Notes: generated from the sequence alone by a model not told the origin. Positions 44,648-64,000 are shown, counted from the first letter of the stretch. The stretch: DNA of 64,000 bases from Streptomyces sp. NBC_01750 (GCF_035918095.1 NZ_CP109137.1:6698001-6762000); one strand, 5' to 3'. Made by a program: numbers and translations.

Positions 44648-46366
44648 TCAGCTGCCCCGCTGCGTGTCGGCGTCCGTGCGGACGTCCGTGCGGTGGGCGG
44701 TGGGGGCGGGGACCGCCGTGGTGCCGTCGGCGCCCTTCACGGCGCCGCTGACGTTGAGCGCGGCCGCCTCCTCCGGGTGGTGTGCGAGGTACTCGCCGAG
44801 GCCGGGGAACTCCTCCTCGAAGTCCTCCGGGTAGGAGGCCGGGGCGTGGCGCAGTGTGATCAGCGCCGCGATCGCGACCGCGCCGAGGATCACCACGTTG
44901 AGCAGCACGGCGGAGTGCAGGCCCCGCATGAAGGCATCGTCGGCCGCGTCGACGATGGCGGAGGCCAGCTGCCCGGGTGCCGCGGCCGTGGCTTCGAGAG
45001 CGCCGCCGAGGGAGTCGTTCGCCGCCGCGGCGATGGACGCCGGGGTGCCCTCGGGGAGGGTGAGCGTGTGCTGGTAACGGTTGTTGAGGATGGTGCCGAG
45101 CACGGCCATGCCGAGCGCGCCGCCGAGTTCGGCTGCTGTGGTGGCGAGCGCGGCCGCGGCGCCGGAGCGCTCCTTGGGCGCGCTGTTGACGATGGTGTCC
45201 GAGGTGACGGTGAACGTCGACACGGCGCCGATCCCCTGCAGAATGATCGGGATGATGACGATGCCGTAGCTGGTCTCGACCTCCAGCGTGCTGTAGAAGA
45301 CCATCGCCCCCGCGCCGACGGCCAGTCCGAAGCAGGAGAGCTTGGCCCGGCCGATCTTCGGCACCAGCATCCCGATCACCGGGGCGATGAGGATGGCCGC
45401 ACCGGCTGGGGGCAGCATCGCGAGGCCCGACTTCAGCGGCGACCACTGATGCACCAGCTGGAAGTACTGGCTGAGCAGCAATGTCGTCCCGATGAAGGCG
45501 AACAGGGCGAAGGTGTTGGCCGCGACCGCGCCGGAGAACGCCATGTTGCGGAAGAGTTTGACGTCGATCAGCGGGTGCTCCATGCGGACCTGCTTGAGGC
45601 CGAAGACCAGCAGTGCGACGACGCCGATGACCGCGGCGGCCAGCACCCGCTTGTCGGTGAACCCGTCGTGCACCGACTCCTGAATGGCGTAGACGATGCC
45701 GACGATGCCGACGATCGAGAGGACCACGCTGACCGGGTCGATGCGCCCGGGCAGCGGGCTGCGGGACTCGGGGACGACGACGACCGCCACCGAGAACAGC
45801 AGCACCATGATGGGGACGTTGATCAGGAAGACCGAGCCCCACCAGAAGTTGTTGAGCAGGGGGCCGCCGATGACCGGACCGATCGCCATGCCGCCGCTGA
45901 TCATGGCGGCCCAGATGCCGACGGCGGTGGTCCGCTCCTTGGGGTCGGTGAAGATGTTGCGGATGATGGAAAGGGTGGTCGGGTACACAGTCGCGCCGGC
46001 GACGCCGAGCAGCGCCCGTCCGAAGATGAGCCAGCCCGGTGAGTCCGCGTAGGCGCACAGCACGGAGGCCGCGGCGAACGAGAACGAGCCGGCCAGCAGC
46101 AGCTTCTTGCGGCCGATCCGGTCGCCGAAGCTGCCCATGGTGACGAGGAGGCCGGAGAGTGTCAGACCGTAGACGTCCGCGATCCAGAGCGTCTGGCTGG
46201 ACGTGGGGTGGAGGTCTTTGATGAGCGAGGGAATGGCCAGCTGCAGGACGGTGAGGTCGACGCTCAACAGCAGCGCCGCCATGCAGATCACCACGAGGGC
46301 GACCCAGCGGCGCCCGCCGAGTTGCGGCGGCGCGCCCAAGTGGACAGCGGTTGGAGAGGTAACCAT
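44648..46366 (-). CDS. MFS multidrug exporter (DHA2/EmrB-QacA family, 14 TM)
   Basis: 572 residues from ATG 46366, with GGAGA upstream. Typical drug:H+ antiporter features: LLLSVDLTVLQLAIPSL in TM1, WIADVYGLTLSGLLVTMGSFGDRIGRKK (motif A), GRALLGVAGATVYPTTLSIIRNIF, and motif C-like GGMAIGPVIGGPLL. Enough hydrophobic segments for 14 TMs are present, with a soluble tail. It is divergent from a TetR regulator with a palindromic operator between them. It is likely to export the macrolactam product or another toxic compound; substrate unproven. Confidence 0.93.
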   Translation of the reverse strand: MVTSPTAVHLGAPPQLGGRRWVALVVICMAALLLSVDLTVLQLAIPSLIKDLHPTSSQTLWIADVYGLTLSGLLVTMGSFGDRIGRKKLLLAGSFSFAAASVLCAYADSPGWLIFGRALLGVAGATVYPTTLSIIRNIFTDPKERTTAVGIWAAMISGGMAIGPVIGGPLLNNFWWGSVFLINVPIMVLLFSVAVVVVPESRSPLPGRIDPVSVVLSIVGIVGIVYAIQESVHDGFTDKRVLAAAVIGVVALLVFGLKQVRMEHPLIDVKLFRNMAFSGAVAANTFALFAFIGTTLLLSQYFQLVHQWSPLKSGLAMLPPAGAAILIAPVIGMLVPKIGRAKLSCFGLAVGAGAMVFYSTLEVETSYGIVIIPIILQGIGAVSTFTVTSDTIVNSAPKERSGAAAALATTAAELGGALGMAVLGTILNNRYQHTLTLPEGTPASIAAAANDSLGGALEATAAAPGQLASAIVDAADDAFMRGLHSAVLLNVVILGAVAIAALITLRHAPASYPEDFEEEFPGLGEYLAHHPEEAAALNVSGAVKGADGTTAVPAPTAHRTDVRTDADTQRGS

Positions 46367-46397
46367 CAGAATAGTCTCCGGTCTACGAGGGCGGTAA

Positions 46398-46435
46398 CTG
46401 TGTATGCCGTACTCACTTGTGTAGGCTATACACAG
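46398..46435. promoter_or_regulatory. TetR operator between exporter and regulator
   Basis: tgtgtaggctatacaca (46418-46434) has tgtgta/tacaca half-sites around five bases. A third half-site tgtgta lies at 46399-46404 within ctgtgtatgcc (46398-46408), mirrored by ggctatacacag. The cluster sits in the 115-base gap between the divergent exporter and TetR starts, where a TetR dimer would repress both. Confidence 0.65.
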
Positions 46436-46481
46436 AAGCGCGGGGTGGTCAATCGCCTCGCATTCGACAACTGGGGCACTT

Positions 46482-47258
46482 GTGGCGAAAACGGATGGAA
46501 CTGACGACTTCTCGCGGACTCTGGAGCTCCTTTGGGGCGACCAGAGCCGCTCGGCCCGCGGGCCCAAGCCGGCGCTGACCGTCGGGCGCATCGTGGAGTG
46601 CGCCATCGAGATCGCCGACACGGAGGGCTTCTCCGCGCTGTCCATGCAGCGCGTGGCCGGGGAGCTCGGTTTCAGCACGATGTCGCTGTACCGCTATCTG
46701 CCCGGCAAGAACGAGCTGGTCAGCATCATGATCGACGCGGCGCTCGGAGAGCCGCCGGTTCTCTCGGACTCCATCGGCGACTGGCGCGCCAAGCTCGAGG
46801 TGTGGGCGCACTGCTACTTCATGGTCCTCAACGACCACCCCTGGGCCGTGCTGGCCGCGACGTTCGGCCGGGCGATGGGTCCCAATGAGCTCGGCTGGCT
46901 GGAAGCCGCCGTGTCGGCCCTCGGCGGGACGGCCCTGAGCGGCAGCGAGAAGACCGACGCCGTCGTCGCCGTCAATGGACACGTGCGCAGCTGGGTGCAG
47001 TACGCCGCCAACAGCCCGTCCGGCCACACCACCGATATCTCGAACGAGCACTGGGGTGCCACCGTCGCCGACCTGGTACGCAAACACAGCGACCGCTACC
47101 CGGCGCTGCTGGAGGCCATGACCTCCGGCGCCTTCGACCCGTCCGACGACAACGGCCCGGCCTTCGGCCTGCGGGTGGTCCTCGACGGCATCGGCGTCCG
47201 GATCGCGGAACGCGAGGCGATGAAGGACCGCGCGCGTCCTACATCCCCGCAGTCCTGA
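46482..47258 (+). CDS. TetR-family transcriptional regulator
   Basis: 258 residues from GTG 46482. The HTH domain is at about 33-80 (LTVGRIVECAIEIADTEGFSALSMQRVAGELGFSTMSLYRYLPGKNELVSIMID), preceded by a 30-residue N-terminal extension. The larger ligand domain has the layout of TetR proteins with a TetR_C-type tail (WAHCYFMVLNDHPWAVLAATFGRAMGPNELGWLEAAV). It is divergent from the MFS exporter, so it is most likely a drug-responsive local repressor of that gene and itself. Its 3' end overlaps the 3' end of the convergent adenylation gene by 20 bases. Confidence 0.92.
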   Translation: MAKTDGTDDFSRTLELLWGDQSRSARGPKPALTVGRIVECAIEIADTEGFSALSMQRVAGELGFSTMSLYRYLPGKNELVSIMIDAALGEPPVLSDSIGDWRAKLEVWAHCYFMVLNDHPWAVLAATFGRAMGPNELGWLEAAVSALGGTALSGSEKTDAVVAVNGHVRSWVQYAANSPSGHTTDISNEHWGATVADLVRKHSDRYPALLEAMTSGAFDPSDDNGPAFGLRVVLDGIGVRIAEREAMKDRARPTSPQS

Positions 47259-48798
47259 GGGGAAGCTGGGCCTGCAGGGCCAGTGTCTTGCGGTCGATCT
47301 TCTTGTTCGAGTTGAGCGGGAACTCGTCGAGGTGCCGGTACTCGCGTGGCAGCGCACCGCCGGGCAGCAGATGCTGGAGGTGCTTGACCAGCGTCGACGG
47401 CGCGACCCACTCACCGGTGTAGAAGACGACCAGCTCCTGGGAGGTGTCGGCCGGCCGCGGCAACGCGACCGCGTCGCTCACCCCCGGGCAGGAGCGCACC
47501 GCGTTGTCGACCTCCGCCAGCTCGACCCGCAGCCCTTTGAGCTGCACCTGCGAGTCCAGCCGCCCCACGTAGCTGTACTGGTCGGCCGAGCGGACCACGC
47601 GGTCGCCCGTCCGGTACCAGGTACGCCCGTCCGAGACGAAGAACCGCCCTGCCCCGTCGGCCGGGTCGAGATAGCCGGTGGTCAACTGCGGCCCGCTGAT
47701 GCACAGTTCGCCGGTCCGGAGGCTCTCCCGGCCGTCGTCGCCCACCATGCGGGCCAGGTGTCCCTCGTGGACGGCGCCGATCGGGACCACCCCGTTGACC
47801 GCCAGTTCGGTGGAGACCTGGCTCGACCACCGATGGGCGCTCACCGTGATGGTCAGCTCGGTCGGGCCGTAGAGGTTCTCGATGATGCTGTGGTCCGCCG
47901 CCAGCTGCCATTCCTCGGCGTCGCCGCAGCGCAGCGCCTCGCCCGCGAAGAAACTCCAGCGCAGGCCCGGCATCGAGCCGGGTACCAGCCCGCCGGTACG
48001 CCGGACCAGCGCGATGGCGCTCGGCGTGGAGAACCACACGGTGACCCTCCGCTCGCGGACGAACGCCGGCAGGTCGAGGTAGGCCGTCGGCGGGACGGGG
48101 TGCACGCAGGCGCCCGAGCCCCAGGCGCAGAACAGGTCGAAGATGGCGCAGTCGAAGTTCAGCTCGACGGTCTGGGCGAAGCCGTCGCCCACGCCGAAGT
48201 CGTAGCGCGCGTCGACCACCGCGAAGTAGTGCCGGTAGTTGGCGTGCGTCAGCGGCACCCCCTTGGGCCGCCCGGTCGAGCCCGAGGTGAACAGCACGTA
48301 GGCGACGTCGGCGGGGTCGGCGGCGGCGGGATGCCCCAGCGCGTCCGCGGGATCGAGGGCCAGAAGGCGGTCGGAGGACACGTCGCCGTCGTCGCCCAGT
48401 GCCGGGCACAGCACCGGCAGGTCCAGCCCCGTCTCGCGCACCGTGGCCAGTCCGTCCGGATCGGCGATCACCGCGTCCACCTGCGCCGCCCGGAGCATCT
48501 GCCCGATCTGCCCGGCCGGCCACTGCACATGCAGCGGGACGGCGGCCGCTCCGGTGTAGAGCGCGGAGAGCACCCCGGCATAGCCGGTGTGGTTCTTGCC
48601 GGCCAGCACGGCGATCCGCCGCGGGCGGCCGGAAAGGCGACTGGTGAGAGTGCCCGCCCACTGCAGCGCCGTGGCGTGCAGCTCACGGTAGGTGTAGTGC
48701 TCCCCGGCACCGAGGTGCAGCGCGGGCCGGTCGGGAGCCACGCGCAGCCCGGCGAGGAATCGGTGATGCACCCCGGCGTCCGGAACCGGCTCGATCAT
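47239..48798 (-). CDS. Stand-alone adenylation enzyme (VinN/VinM-like)
   Basis: 519 residues from ATG 48798, with AGGAGG upstream. An ANL-superfamily enzyme activating a carboxylic acid as acyl-AMP and passing it to a carrier protein. Core motifs: YVLFTSGSTGRPKGVPLTHAN (A3), LNFDCAIFDLF (A4 with the Asp used to bind an amino group), NLYGPTELTI (A5), YRTGDRV (A7), GRLDSQVQLKGLRVEL (A8) and the A10 lysine in NSNKKIDRK. It has no fused carrier domain and lies divergent to a discrete ACP, like VinN or VinM of vicenistatin-type macrolactam clusters. It activates either the beta-amino acid or the protecting alpha-amino acid; the sequence alone does not tell me which. Confidence 0.88.
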   Translation of the reverse strand: MIEPVPDAGVHHRFLAGLRVAPDRPALHLGAGEHYTYRELHATALQWAGTLTSRLSGRPRRIAVLAGKNHTGYAGVLSALYTGAAAVPLHVQWPAGQIGQMLRAAQVDAVIADPDGLATVRETGLDLPVLCPALGDDGDVSSDRLLALDPADALGHPAAADPADVAYVLFTSGSTGRPKGVPLTHANYRHYFAVVDARYDFGVGDGFAQTVELNFDCAIFDLFCAWGSGACVHPVPPTAYLDLPAFVRERRVTVWFSTPSAIALVRRTGGLVPGSMPGLRWSFFAGEALRCGDAEEWQLAADHSIIENLYGPTELTITVSAHRWSSQVSTELAVNGVVPIGAVHEGHLARMVGDDGRESLRTGELCISGPQLTTGYLDPADGAGRFFVSDGRTWYRTGDRVVRSADQYSYVGRLDSQVQLKGLRVELAEVDNAVRSCPGVSDAVALPRPADTSQELVVFYTGEWVAPSTLVKHLQHLLPGGALPREYRHLDEFPLNSNKKIDRKTLALQAQLPLRTAGM

Positions 48799-48887
48799 CG
48801 TGGCCTCCTGCCAGGGTTAGGGGTTGTTGCCGATCGCGGGGCGCCCTTAGGTTGACGCCGAGTTCGCCGAGCAGGAAGGGCCCGACC

Positions 48888-49133
48888 GTGTGGGATTCCG
48901 AGTTCGAGCAGCTGCTTCGCCGGCACACCCCGTTCATCGGGCCGGACGAGCCGCTCACCGAAGACCTGCCCCTGAAGGATCTGGGGCTCGACTCCATGGC
49001 GACCGTCGAGCTGCTGGCAGCGCTCGAGTCCGCCTACGGCGTGCGCTTCAGCAACGACGCCATGAGCATGGAGCGCTTCGCCACGCCGGCGCTGCTCTGG
49101 CAGACCCTTGCCGAGGTGCGGGCGCCGGCATGA
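48888..49133 (+). CDS. Discrete acyl/peptidyl carrier protein (VinL-like)
   Basis: 81 residues from GTG 48888, with AGGAAGGG seven bases upstream; an in-frame ATG at 48852 lacks a ribosome site. The phosphopantetheine serine is in DLGLDSMATVELL, with the usual hydrophobic helices and FATPALLW at the end. It lies between two adenylation enzymes and a discrete acyltransferase, and matches VinL, which carries the beta-amino acyl (then aminoacyl-beta-amino acyl) starter before transfer to the PKS. It should be a substrate of the Sfp-type PPTase or another PPTase of the cell. Confidence 0.9.
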   Translation: MWDSEFEQLLRRHTPFIGPDEPLTEDLPLKDLGLDSMATVELLAALESAYGVRFSNDAMSMERFATPALLWQTLAEVRAPA

Positions 49134-49171
49134 GTGCGGCGCGAGTGTGCTCACGATCGCCCGTATCGCGG

Positions 49172-50128
49172 TCACCTTGTGGCTGCCGGCAGTCGGCGGG
49201 CCGGCGGCACCAGTGCGCGCCGGGGCGTCAGCGTCGTCACCGCGAAGTTGTCGGTGCTGCACCGGACGCGCCCCCAGAGGCTGTCCTGGCCGGCGACGAC
49301 CAGCTCGGTCACGCCCCTGGCCCGCAGCGCCGCCACCACACTCGGCCAGCGGACCGGCGCCACGATGCCGTCGAGCACCATCTCCCGTACCTGCTCCGCC
49401 GTTTCCACCGCGCTGCCGTCGTGATCGTCGACCATCGGCAGTACCGGGTCGGCGAAGACCAGGCGCGCGAACACCTCGCCGGCCACCTCGTCGCGCAGTG
49501 CGCCGAAGGACGGCGAGTGCATGGGCGGGCGCATGGTGGCCAGCGGCAGGCCGCCGCGCGCACGCAACTGCTCCACCAGCCAGGGAAGCCGCTCGTCGCG
49601 CACCGAGACGATGACGAAGTCCGTGTCGACGTAGCAGGCGACGTCGTGCCACTCGCCGTCTTCCCTGAGCTGCGCGAGGACCCCTTCCACTTCCGCCTCG
49701 GGGATCCGGGCGCAGGACTGCGAGACGGTGTCGGCGTACTGCCCGGCGAAGTACCGCTCGACGCAGGCGCCCCACCCCGCGGTCATCCGCACCGCGTCGG
49801 CGAAGCCGACCGCCCCGGCGTACACGGCCGCAGGCATGCCGCCGAAGCTCGGCCCGACGACGACGTCCGGCCGCAGCCCCGACCGCTGCTCGGCGTCACG
49901 GGCCAGCGCCAGGCAGCCCACCAGAAAGGACACCCGGGAACTTTCGGTGAAACGTCCGTCGTCGGTCTTGTACCGGTCCAGCAGGTGGTAGCCGAGAATT
50001 TCACTCGCTTCACCGACGAGTGCCCTGGCTGATTTGTTCAGCATCAGGAATTTCGCGAGATCGGCATATGCCGTGTCGCTGATCCCCGGAAACACAATCG
50101 CGGTGGTGGTCGCGTCGCCGTTATCCAT
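49172..50128 (-). CDS. Discrete acyltransferase (VinK-like)
   Basis: 318 residues from ATG 50128, with GGAGGA upstream. The FabD-like fold has the nucleophile elbow VGPSFGG (S94) in place of the usual GHSxG and a later PPMHSPSF segment providing the histidine region (the position of HAFH in malonyl transferases). The altered elbow and lack of a malonyl-selective motif are as recalled for VinK, which moves a dipeptidyl starter from the free carrier VinL to the loading ACP of the PKS. The neighbours (free ACP, two adenylation enzymes, PKS beginning with an ACP) support that role strongly. Confidence 0.87.
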   Translation of the reverse strand: MDNGDATTTAIVFPGISDTAYADLAKFLMLNKSARALVGEASEILGYHLLDRYKTDDGRFTESSRVSFLVGCLALARDAEQRSGLRPDVVVGPSFGGMPAAVYAGAVGFADAVRMTAGWGACVERYFAGQYADTVSQSCARIPEAEVEGVLAQLREDGEWHDVACYVDTDFVIVSVRDERLPWLVEQLRARGGLPLATMRPPMHSPSFGALRDEVAGEVFARLVFADPVLPMVDDHDGSAVETAEQVREMVLDGIVAPVRWPSVVAALRARGVTELVVAGQDSLWGRVRCSTDNFAVTTLTPRRALVPPARRLPAATR

Positions 50129-50224
50129 ATCTCCTCCAGGCGGCCGATTCGCTCCATGCTCACGGCTCGACCAGCCGCTCACGTGTGGTCCTGCCGAGTT
50201 TCCTGTCACCTGTTCGGGCGCAGA

Positions 50225-50243
50225 ACCCCTAGCGTCCCCTAAG
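50225..50243. promoter_or_regulatory. Direct CCCCTA repeats upstream of the second adenylation gene
   Basis: cccctag and cccctaa lie nine bases apart in the 249-base divergent region between the acyltransferase (-) and adenylation (+) genes. Similar CCCTA/TAGGG elements recur before the PKS. They are possible binding sites for a pathway regulator. Confidence 0.35.
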
Positions 50244-50377
50244 CCCGGGTAACCGCTTGCAAGAGGCCGAAAAGCACCTGTGGCGACGCCTCGGATTGAT
50301 TAGCTTCAAGCGCGTGGAACGGTGCCGCGGAATTCACCGCGGGACACCGGCATGCCCACTCGCCGACAGGAGAACCC

Positions 50378-51982
50378 GTGACGCCGCAGCCTCCGCAATC
50401 GCCCCGCTTCGCCTGCGCGACCGACGAGAACGACAACCTGCGCGGTTACCTGCTCGCGGCGGCCGCCACCACGCCGCACGCCCCGGCGCTCGTCGAACGC
50501 ACAGCAGAGGGCGGCCTGCGCATCTGGAACTATGCCGAGCTCGAACGGCTGGTGGACGACTACGTCGGCGCCCTGGACGAGCTGGGCCTCGACGTCGGCG
50601 ACCGGGTGGTCGTGCAGTCCAACCACTGCTCGGCGGCCGTCGCCGTACTGCTGGCCTGCGCGACACTCGGCCTGCCGTTCATCCCCGTGTCGCCGGACAT
50701 GCCCGGCGAGCGGCTCGCGCTGATCGTCGACAGCGCGCGGCCCGCGCTGTTCCTGCAGTACGGCGAGGGCATGCGCGACGGACTGCCCGCCACCGTCGGC
50801 ACCGGCCGCTTCGGTGACGCCGGGCTGCTCGTCGAGCGGGCACCCCGGACCGGGCCGCGCGTGCGCGCCGGCGTCACACCCACCGACCCCGTCTACATCA
50901 TCTTCACCTCCGGGACCACCGGCCGCCCCAAGGGCGTGGTGATGACCCACCGGGGAGTGCTCGCCTTCCTGCGCGGCGTACGACGGCTCGGCTTCGTCGC
51001 CCCCGGCGACCGGGTCGCGACCACCTCACCGCTGCAGTTCGACTTCTCGCTCGTCGACACGGGAATGGCGCTGGGCTGCGGAGCGACCATCGTCCCGGTG
51101 CCGCGGGAGGAACTCGGCTGGCCCCGCCGCTTCCTGGAGTTCCTGGCCGAGGCCGAGGTCAGCCAGGTGCACGGAGTCCCCTCCATCTGGCGGCCCGTCC
51201 TGCGCACCGCCGCTGCCGACCTGGCCCGGATGCGCTCGCTGCGCCGAATCGTCTTCTCGGGCGAGGACTTCCCCCTGCCGGAGCTGCGCCGGCTGTCCGA
51301 ACTGCTGCCGCAGGTACAGGTCGTCAACGGTTACGGCGCGACCGAGTCGATGGCGGCGTCCCTCACCGCGGTGCCCAACCCCGTCCCCGCGACACTGGAC
51401 CGGCTGTCCATCGGCCGGGCACACCCCGGCGCGGAGATGACCCTGATCGACGACGCCGGCCTGCCGGTGACCGAGCCCGGGGTGACCGGCCAGATATATC
51501 TGCGCAGCCCGGCGCTGTTCAGCGGCTACTGGAACGACCCGGCGGCCACGGCCGCCGCGCTCGTCCCCGACCCCTTCGCCCCCGCCTCCGGCCAGATCGT
51601 CTTCCGGACCGGAGACCTGGCCTACCGCGGGCCCGAGGGCGAGCTCTACTTCTGCGGGCGCGTCGACTCCCAGGTCCAGGTGCGCGGCAACCGGGTCGAG
51701 CTGGGCGAGATCGAACGCCGGCTGCAGCAGCACGAAGGCGTCGCCTCGGCCGTGGTCACCCTCGACGAGCAGGCCGGTGCCGAACCGGTGCTGAGCGCCT
51801 TCCTGGTCCGTAAGGACGGCGCCGCCGGTGAAAGCACGACAGCGGCTGGACTGCGCTCCTTCTGCGCCGACTCGCTTCCCTCGTACATGCTCCCGCAGAG
51901 CATCCACTTCGTAGACGAAATTCCGCTCACCGGCAATGGCAAGGCCGACCGCCGCGCTTTGCTGGCCGGTATTCCCCGCTGA
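50378..51982 (+). CDS. Stand-alone adenylation enzyme (VinM/VinN-like)
   Basis: 534 residues from GTG 50378, with AGGAG upstream. ANL motifs: [21 protein letters not shown] (A3), [11 protein letters not shown] (A4), [14 protein letters not shown] (A5), FRTGDLAYR (A7), [20 protein letters not shown] (A8) and [10 protein letters not shown] (A10 Lys). It differs clearly from the first adenylation enzyme (different A4 pocket), so the pair is not a simple duplication. In macrolactam pathways one enzyme loads the beta-amino acid and the other attaches an alpha-amino acid (Ala or Gly) to its amino group as protection. This one is on the same strand as the PKS and precedes it by 236 bases. Confidence 0.88.
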   Translation: MTPQPPQSPRFACATDENDNLRGYLLAAAATTPHAPALVERTAEGGLRIWNYAELERLVDDYVGALDELGLDVGDRVVVQSNHCSAAVAVLLACATLGLPFIPVSPDMPGERLALIVDSARPALFLQYGEGMRDGLPATVGTGRFGDAGLLVERAPRTGPRVRAGVTPTDPVYIIFTSGTTGRPKGVVMTHRGVLAFLRGVRRLGFVAPGDRVATTSPLQFDFSLVDTGMALGCGATIVPVPREELGWPRRFLEFLAEAEVSQVHGVPSIWRPVLRTAAADLARMRSLRRIVFSGEDFPLPELRRLSELLPQVQVVNGYGATESMAASLTAVPNPVPATLDRLSIGRAHPGAEMTLIDDAGLPVTEPGVTGQIYLRSPALFSGYWNDPAATAAALVPDPFAPASGQIVFRTGDLAYRGPEGELYFCGRVDSQVQVRGNRVELGEIERRLQQHEGVASAVVTLDEQAGAEPVLSAFLVRKDGAAGESTTAAGLRSFCADSLPSYMLPQSIHFVDEIPLTGNGKADRRALLAGIPR

Positions 51983-52102
51983 ATTCGCACATGATTCACG
52001 CCGGATTCCCCGGCCCCGGCCACGGGGCGGTGCGCGGTGCCGCGCGCCGACCTCCGGTTCCTGAAGGGACCGACGCCCGGATCCCCTTGATCCCGGCAGG
52101 GC

Positions 52103-52121
52103 ATAGGGGGAGTCGCCCTAT
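52103..52121. promoter_or_regulatory. Palindrome ATAGGG-n7-CCCTAT upstream of the PKS
   Basis: atagggggagtcgccctat at 52103-52121 has perfect six-base arms. It lies 98 bases before the PKS GTG in the gap after the adenylation gene. It is a candidate operator or promoter element. Confidence 0.45.
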
Positions 52122-52218
52122 TCGCAGGGGTGGGGCGGATACCGGCCGAAAGCTACCGTCGAGGCGCAAGACGCACCTGTCTTTCCGCAGAAACCCGAGG
52201 TGTTCAGGTGATTGTCCA

Positions 52219-63165
<10,947 letters not shown>

Positions 63166-63220
63166 GCCACCCCACCCACCGCGCACCCCGTGCGCACCGC
63201 ACGAGCTGGAGGCACGAGCC

Positions 63221-63811
63221 ATGACGGAACTTCTGCAGCGACCCGGAGAGCGCGCCGACAGCGCCACCGCCACGCGATACCCCACCGACGAGCCGCTGCT
63301 CCAGCGGGTGCTCACCCCCTACCGCGCCAAGCGGTGCGAATACCTCAGGACCGCCGAGGTGATCTGCGACGGCGGACCCGGAGAGGGCAGCCGGCTCTCG
63401 GCCGAGTGCACCTTCGAGATCCCCGAGTCCTGCTACATCGACGACACCGGCCACTTCAACTCGGTCGAGTTCAACATCTGCTACAACCAGATGGCCTACT
63501 ACCTCATCGCCAAGGCCGTACAGGACGGACTCACCGAACCGTTCAACCAGTGGTCGATGAACGACTTCTGGCACCGCCAGCTCGGCGACATCCTCATCAC
63601 CGACTTCTCCAGCTCCTTCCGCGTCCCCATGCGCGGACGCTACTTCCAGGGCGGCATGGAGATCCTCGACATCGTCGCCTGGGACGCCAACGACATCCGC
63701 GACGCCCTCGTCGTCGTCAAGACGTTCTGCCGCTACTACGACGAGCACGGCGGCGACTCCAAGGGCTATGTCACGGCGGCCATCACCAACCCGCCGCCAC
63801 TCCAGGACTGA
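63221..63811 (+). CDS. FcoT/CmiS1-like thioesterase-fold protein
   Basis: 196 residues from ATG 63221, with CTGGAGG upstream. The hot-dog-fold signature of the FcoT (Rv0098) family is recognisable: ECTFEIPESCYIDDTGHFNSVEFNICYNQMAYYLIAKAVQ, then DFWHRQLGDILITDFSSSF and GRYFQGGMEILDI. In cremimycin-type macrolactam clusters the homologue CmiS1 adds glycine to an alpha,beta-unsaturated thioester and releases the product, which an oxidase then converts to the beta-amino acid starter. That role fits the VinN/M/L/K set upstream. A plain thioesterase role is the alternative. Confidence 0.8.
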   Translation: MTELLQRPGERADSATATRYPTDEPLLQRVLTPYRAKRCEYLRTAEVICDGGPGEGSRLSAECTFEIPESCYIDDTGHFNSVEFNICYNQMAYYLIAKAVQDGLTEPFNQWSMNDFWHRQLGDILITDFSSSFRVPMRGRYFQGGMEILDIVAWDANDIRDALVVVKTFCRYYDEHGGDSKGYVTAAITNPPPLQD

Positions 63812-63854
63812 CTCCGTCGGCAACCCCGGGCCCCGACAGCCAAGAAGGAAGCGC

Positions 63855-64000
63855 ATGACCGTCCTCGATCCCCGCCCGAGCGAGGCCGCCCCCAGCGGTG
63901 CCGCTGCCGCCGGACACGTCTGCGCGCCCCCCGGCCCCGGCGACGCGCCGACCGCCGCCGCCCCGGGCGCGCCCGCCGAACCACAACCCTGGCCGCCCAC
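63855..64000 (+). CDS. Unidentified gene, 3'-partial (runs off the window)
   Basis: ATG 63855 follows AAGAAGGAA. The first 48 codons are Pro/Ala/Gly-rich (MTVLDPRPSEAAPSG, then APPGPGDAPTAAAPG) with no recognisable domain. The position after the CmiS1-like gene would suit a glycine-oxidase-type enzyme or another PKS, but nothing visible decides this. Confidence 0.6.
   Translation, partial: MTVLDPRPSEAAPSGAAAAGHVCAPPGPGDAPTAAAPGAPAEPQPWPP

Noticed and set aside
44561..46042. 493-residue plus-strand frame opposite the MFS exporter
   Set aside because: Very His/Asp/Gln-rich antisense pattern of a membrane protein gene.
51991..52218. N-terminal extension of the PKS from 51991
   Set aside because: The extension is Arg/Pro-rich without domain and contains the ATAGGG palindrome; GTG 52219 precedes the ACP directly.

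Overview
The window is GC-rich with strong third-position GC bias, frequent GTG starts, 4-base ATGA/GTGA stop-start overlaps and rare TTA codons. Its gene content (NasA-CysJ fusion, contractile injection cluster, EspR-like/ImmA/membrane-protein operon, modular PKS) points to Streptomyces or a close relative. No rRNA, tRNA or CRISPR array was seen. It is a mosaic of two secondary-metabolism blocks at the ends with regulatory, nitrogen-metabolism and phage-tail-like loci between them.

Region 1 (1-9.8 kb, + strand): a tightly overlapping deoxysugar operon. It encodes dTDP-glucose synthase (5' end outside the window), 4,6-dehydratase, a reductase/epimerase, a PMP/[2Fe-2S] 3-dehydratase, a frameshifted ketoreductase, a 2,3-dehydratase and a 3-ketoreductase, followed by a phosphopantetheinyl transferase and an acyl-CoA carboxylase beta subunit. 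Together these would make a 2,3,6-trideoxyhexose (rhodinose/amicetose type) for a polyketide whose synthase lies upstream of the window.

Region 2 (10.2-15.8 kb): a lone OmpR-type response regulator (-), remnants of two unrelated transposases, then a four-gene operon: EspR-like HTH regulator, ImmA/IrrE-type HExxH peptidase, seven-TM MAB_1171c-like protein and amidohydrolase. An 11-bp inverted repeat lies upstream, and two genes carry TTA codons. This is the best candidate here for an undescribed signalling or stress module.

Region 3 (15.9-20.4 kb): a 1,362-residue fusion of assimilatory nitrate reductase and a CysJ-type flavoprotein, followed by a broken fragment resembling a molybdopterin oxidoreductase.

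Region 4 (20.5-42.4 kb): an extracellular contractile injection system (eCIS) locus with two LuxR-type regulators (the large one has a TTA codon), cap protein, AAA+ ATPase, a membrane-anchored peptidoglycan-binding protein, sheath, two tubes, small assembly proteins, a 1,077-residue disordered protein with repeated VQR motifs, LysM tube-baseplate adaptor, VgrG-like spike, gp25, baseplate J, tail protein I, and a zinc-ribbon/TM/discoidin-like membrane protein. No tail fibre and no separate PAAR tip gene are seen.

Region 5 (42.7-47.3 kb): a small beta-barrel-like protein, a mycofactocin-type SDR, a cold-shock protein, and a DHA2-family exporter divergent from a TetR regulator with a palindromic operator between them.

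Region 6 (47.2-64 kb): the start of a macrolactam-type polyketide cluster. Two stand-alone adenylation enzymes, a discrete carrier protein and a VinK-like acyltransferase match the machinery that loads an N-protected beta-amino acid starter. The PKS is ACP-(KS-AT-DH-KR-ACP)x2 with malonyl-type ATs. An FcoT/CmiS1-like protein suggests the beta-amino group is installed by conjugate addition to an enoyl thioester. The last gene runs off the window.
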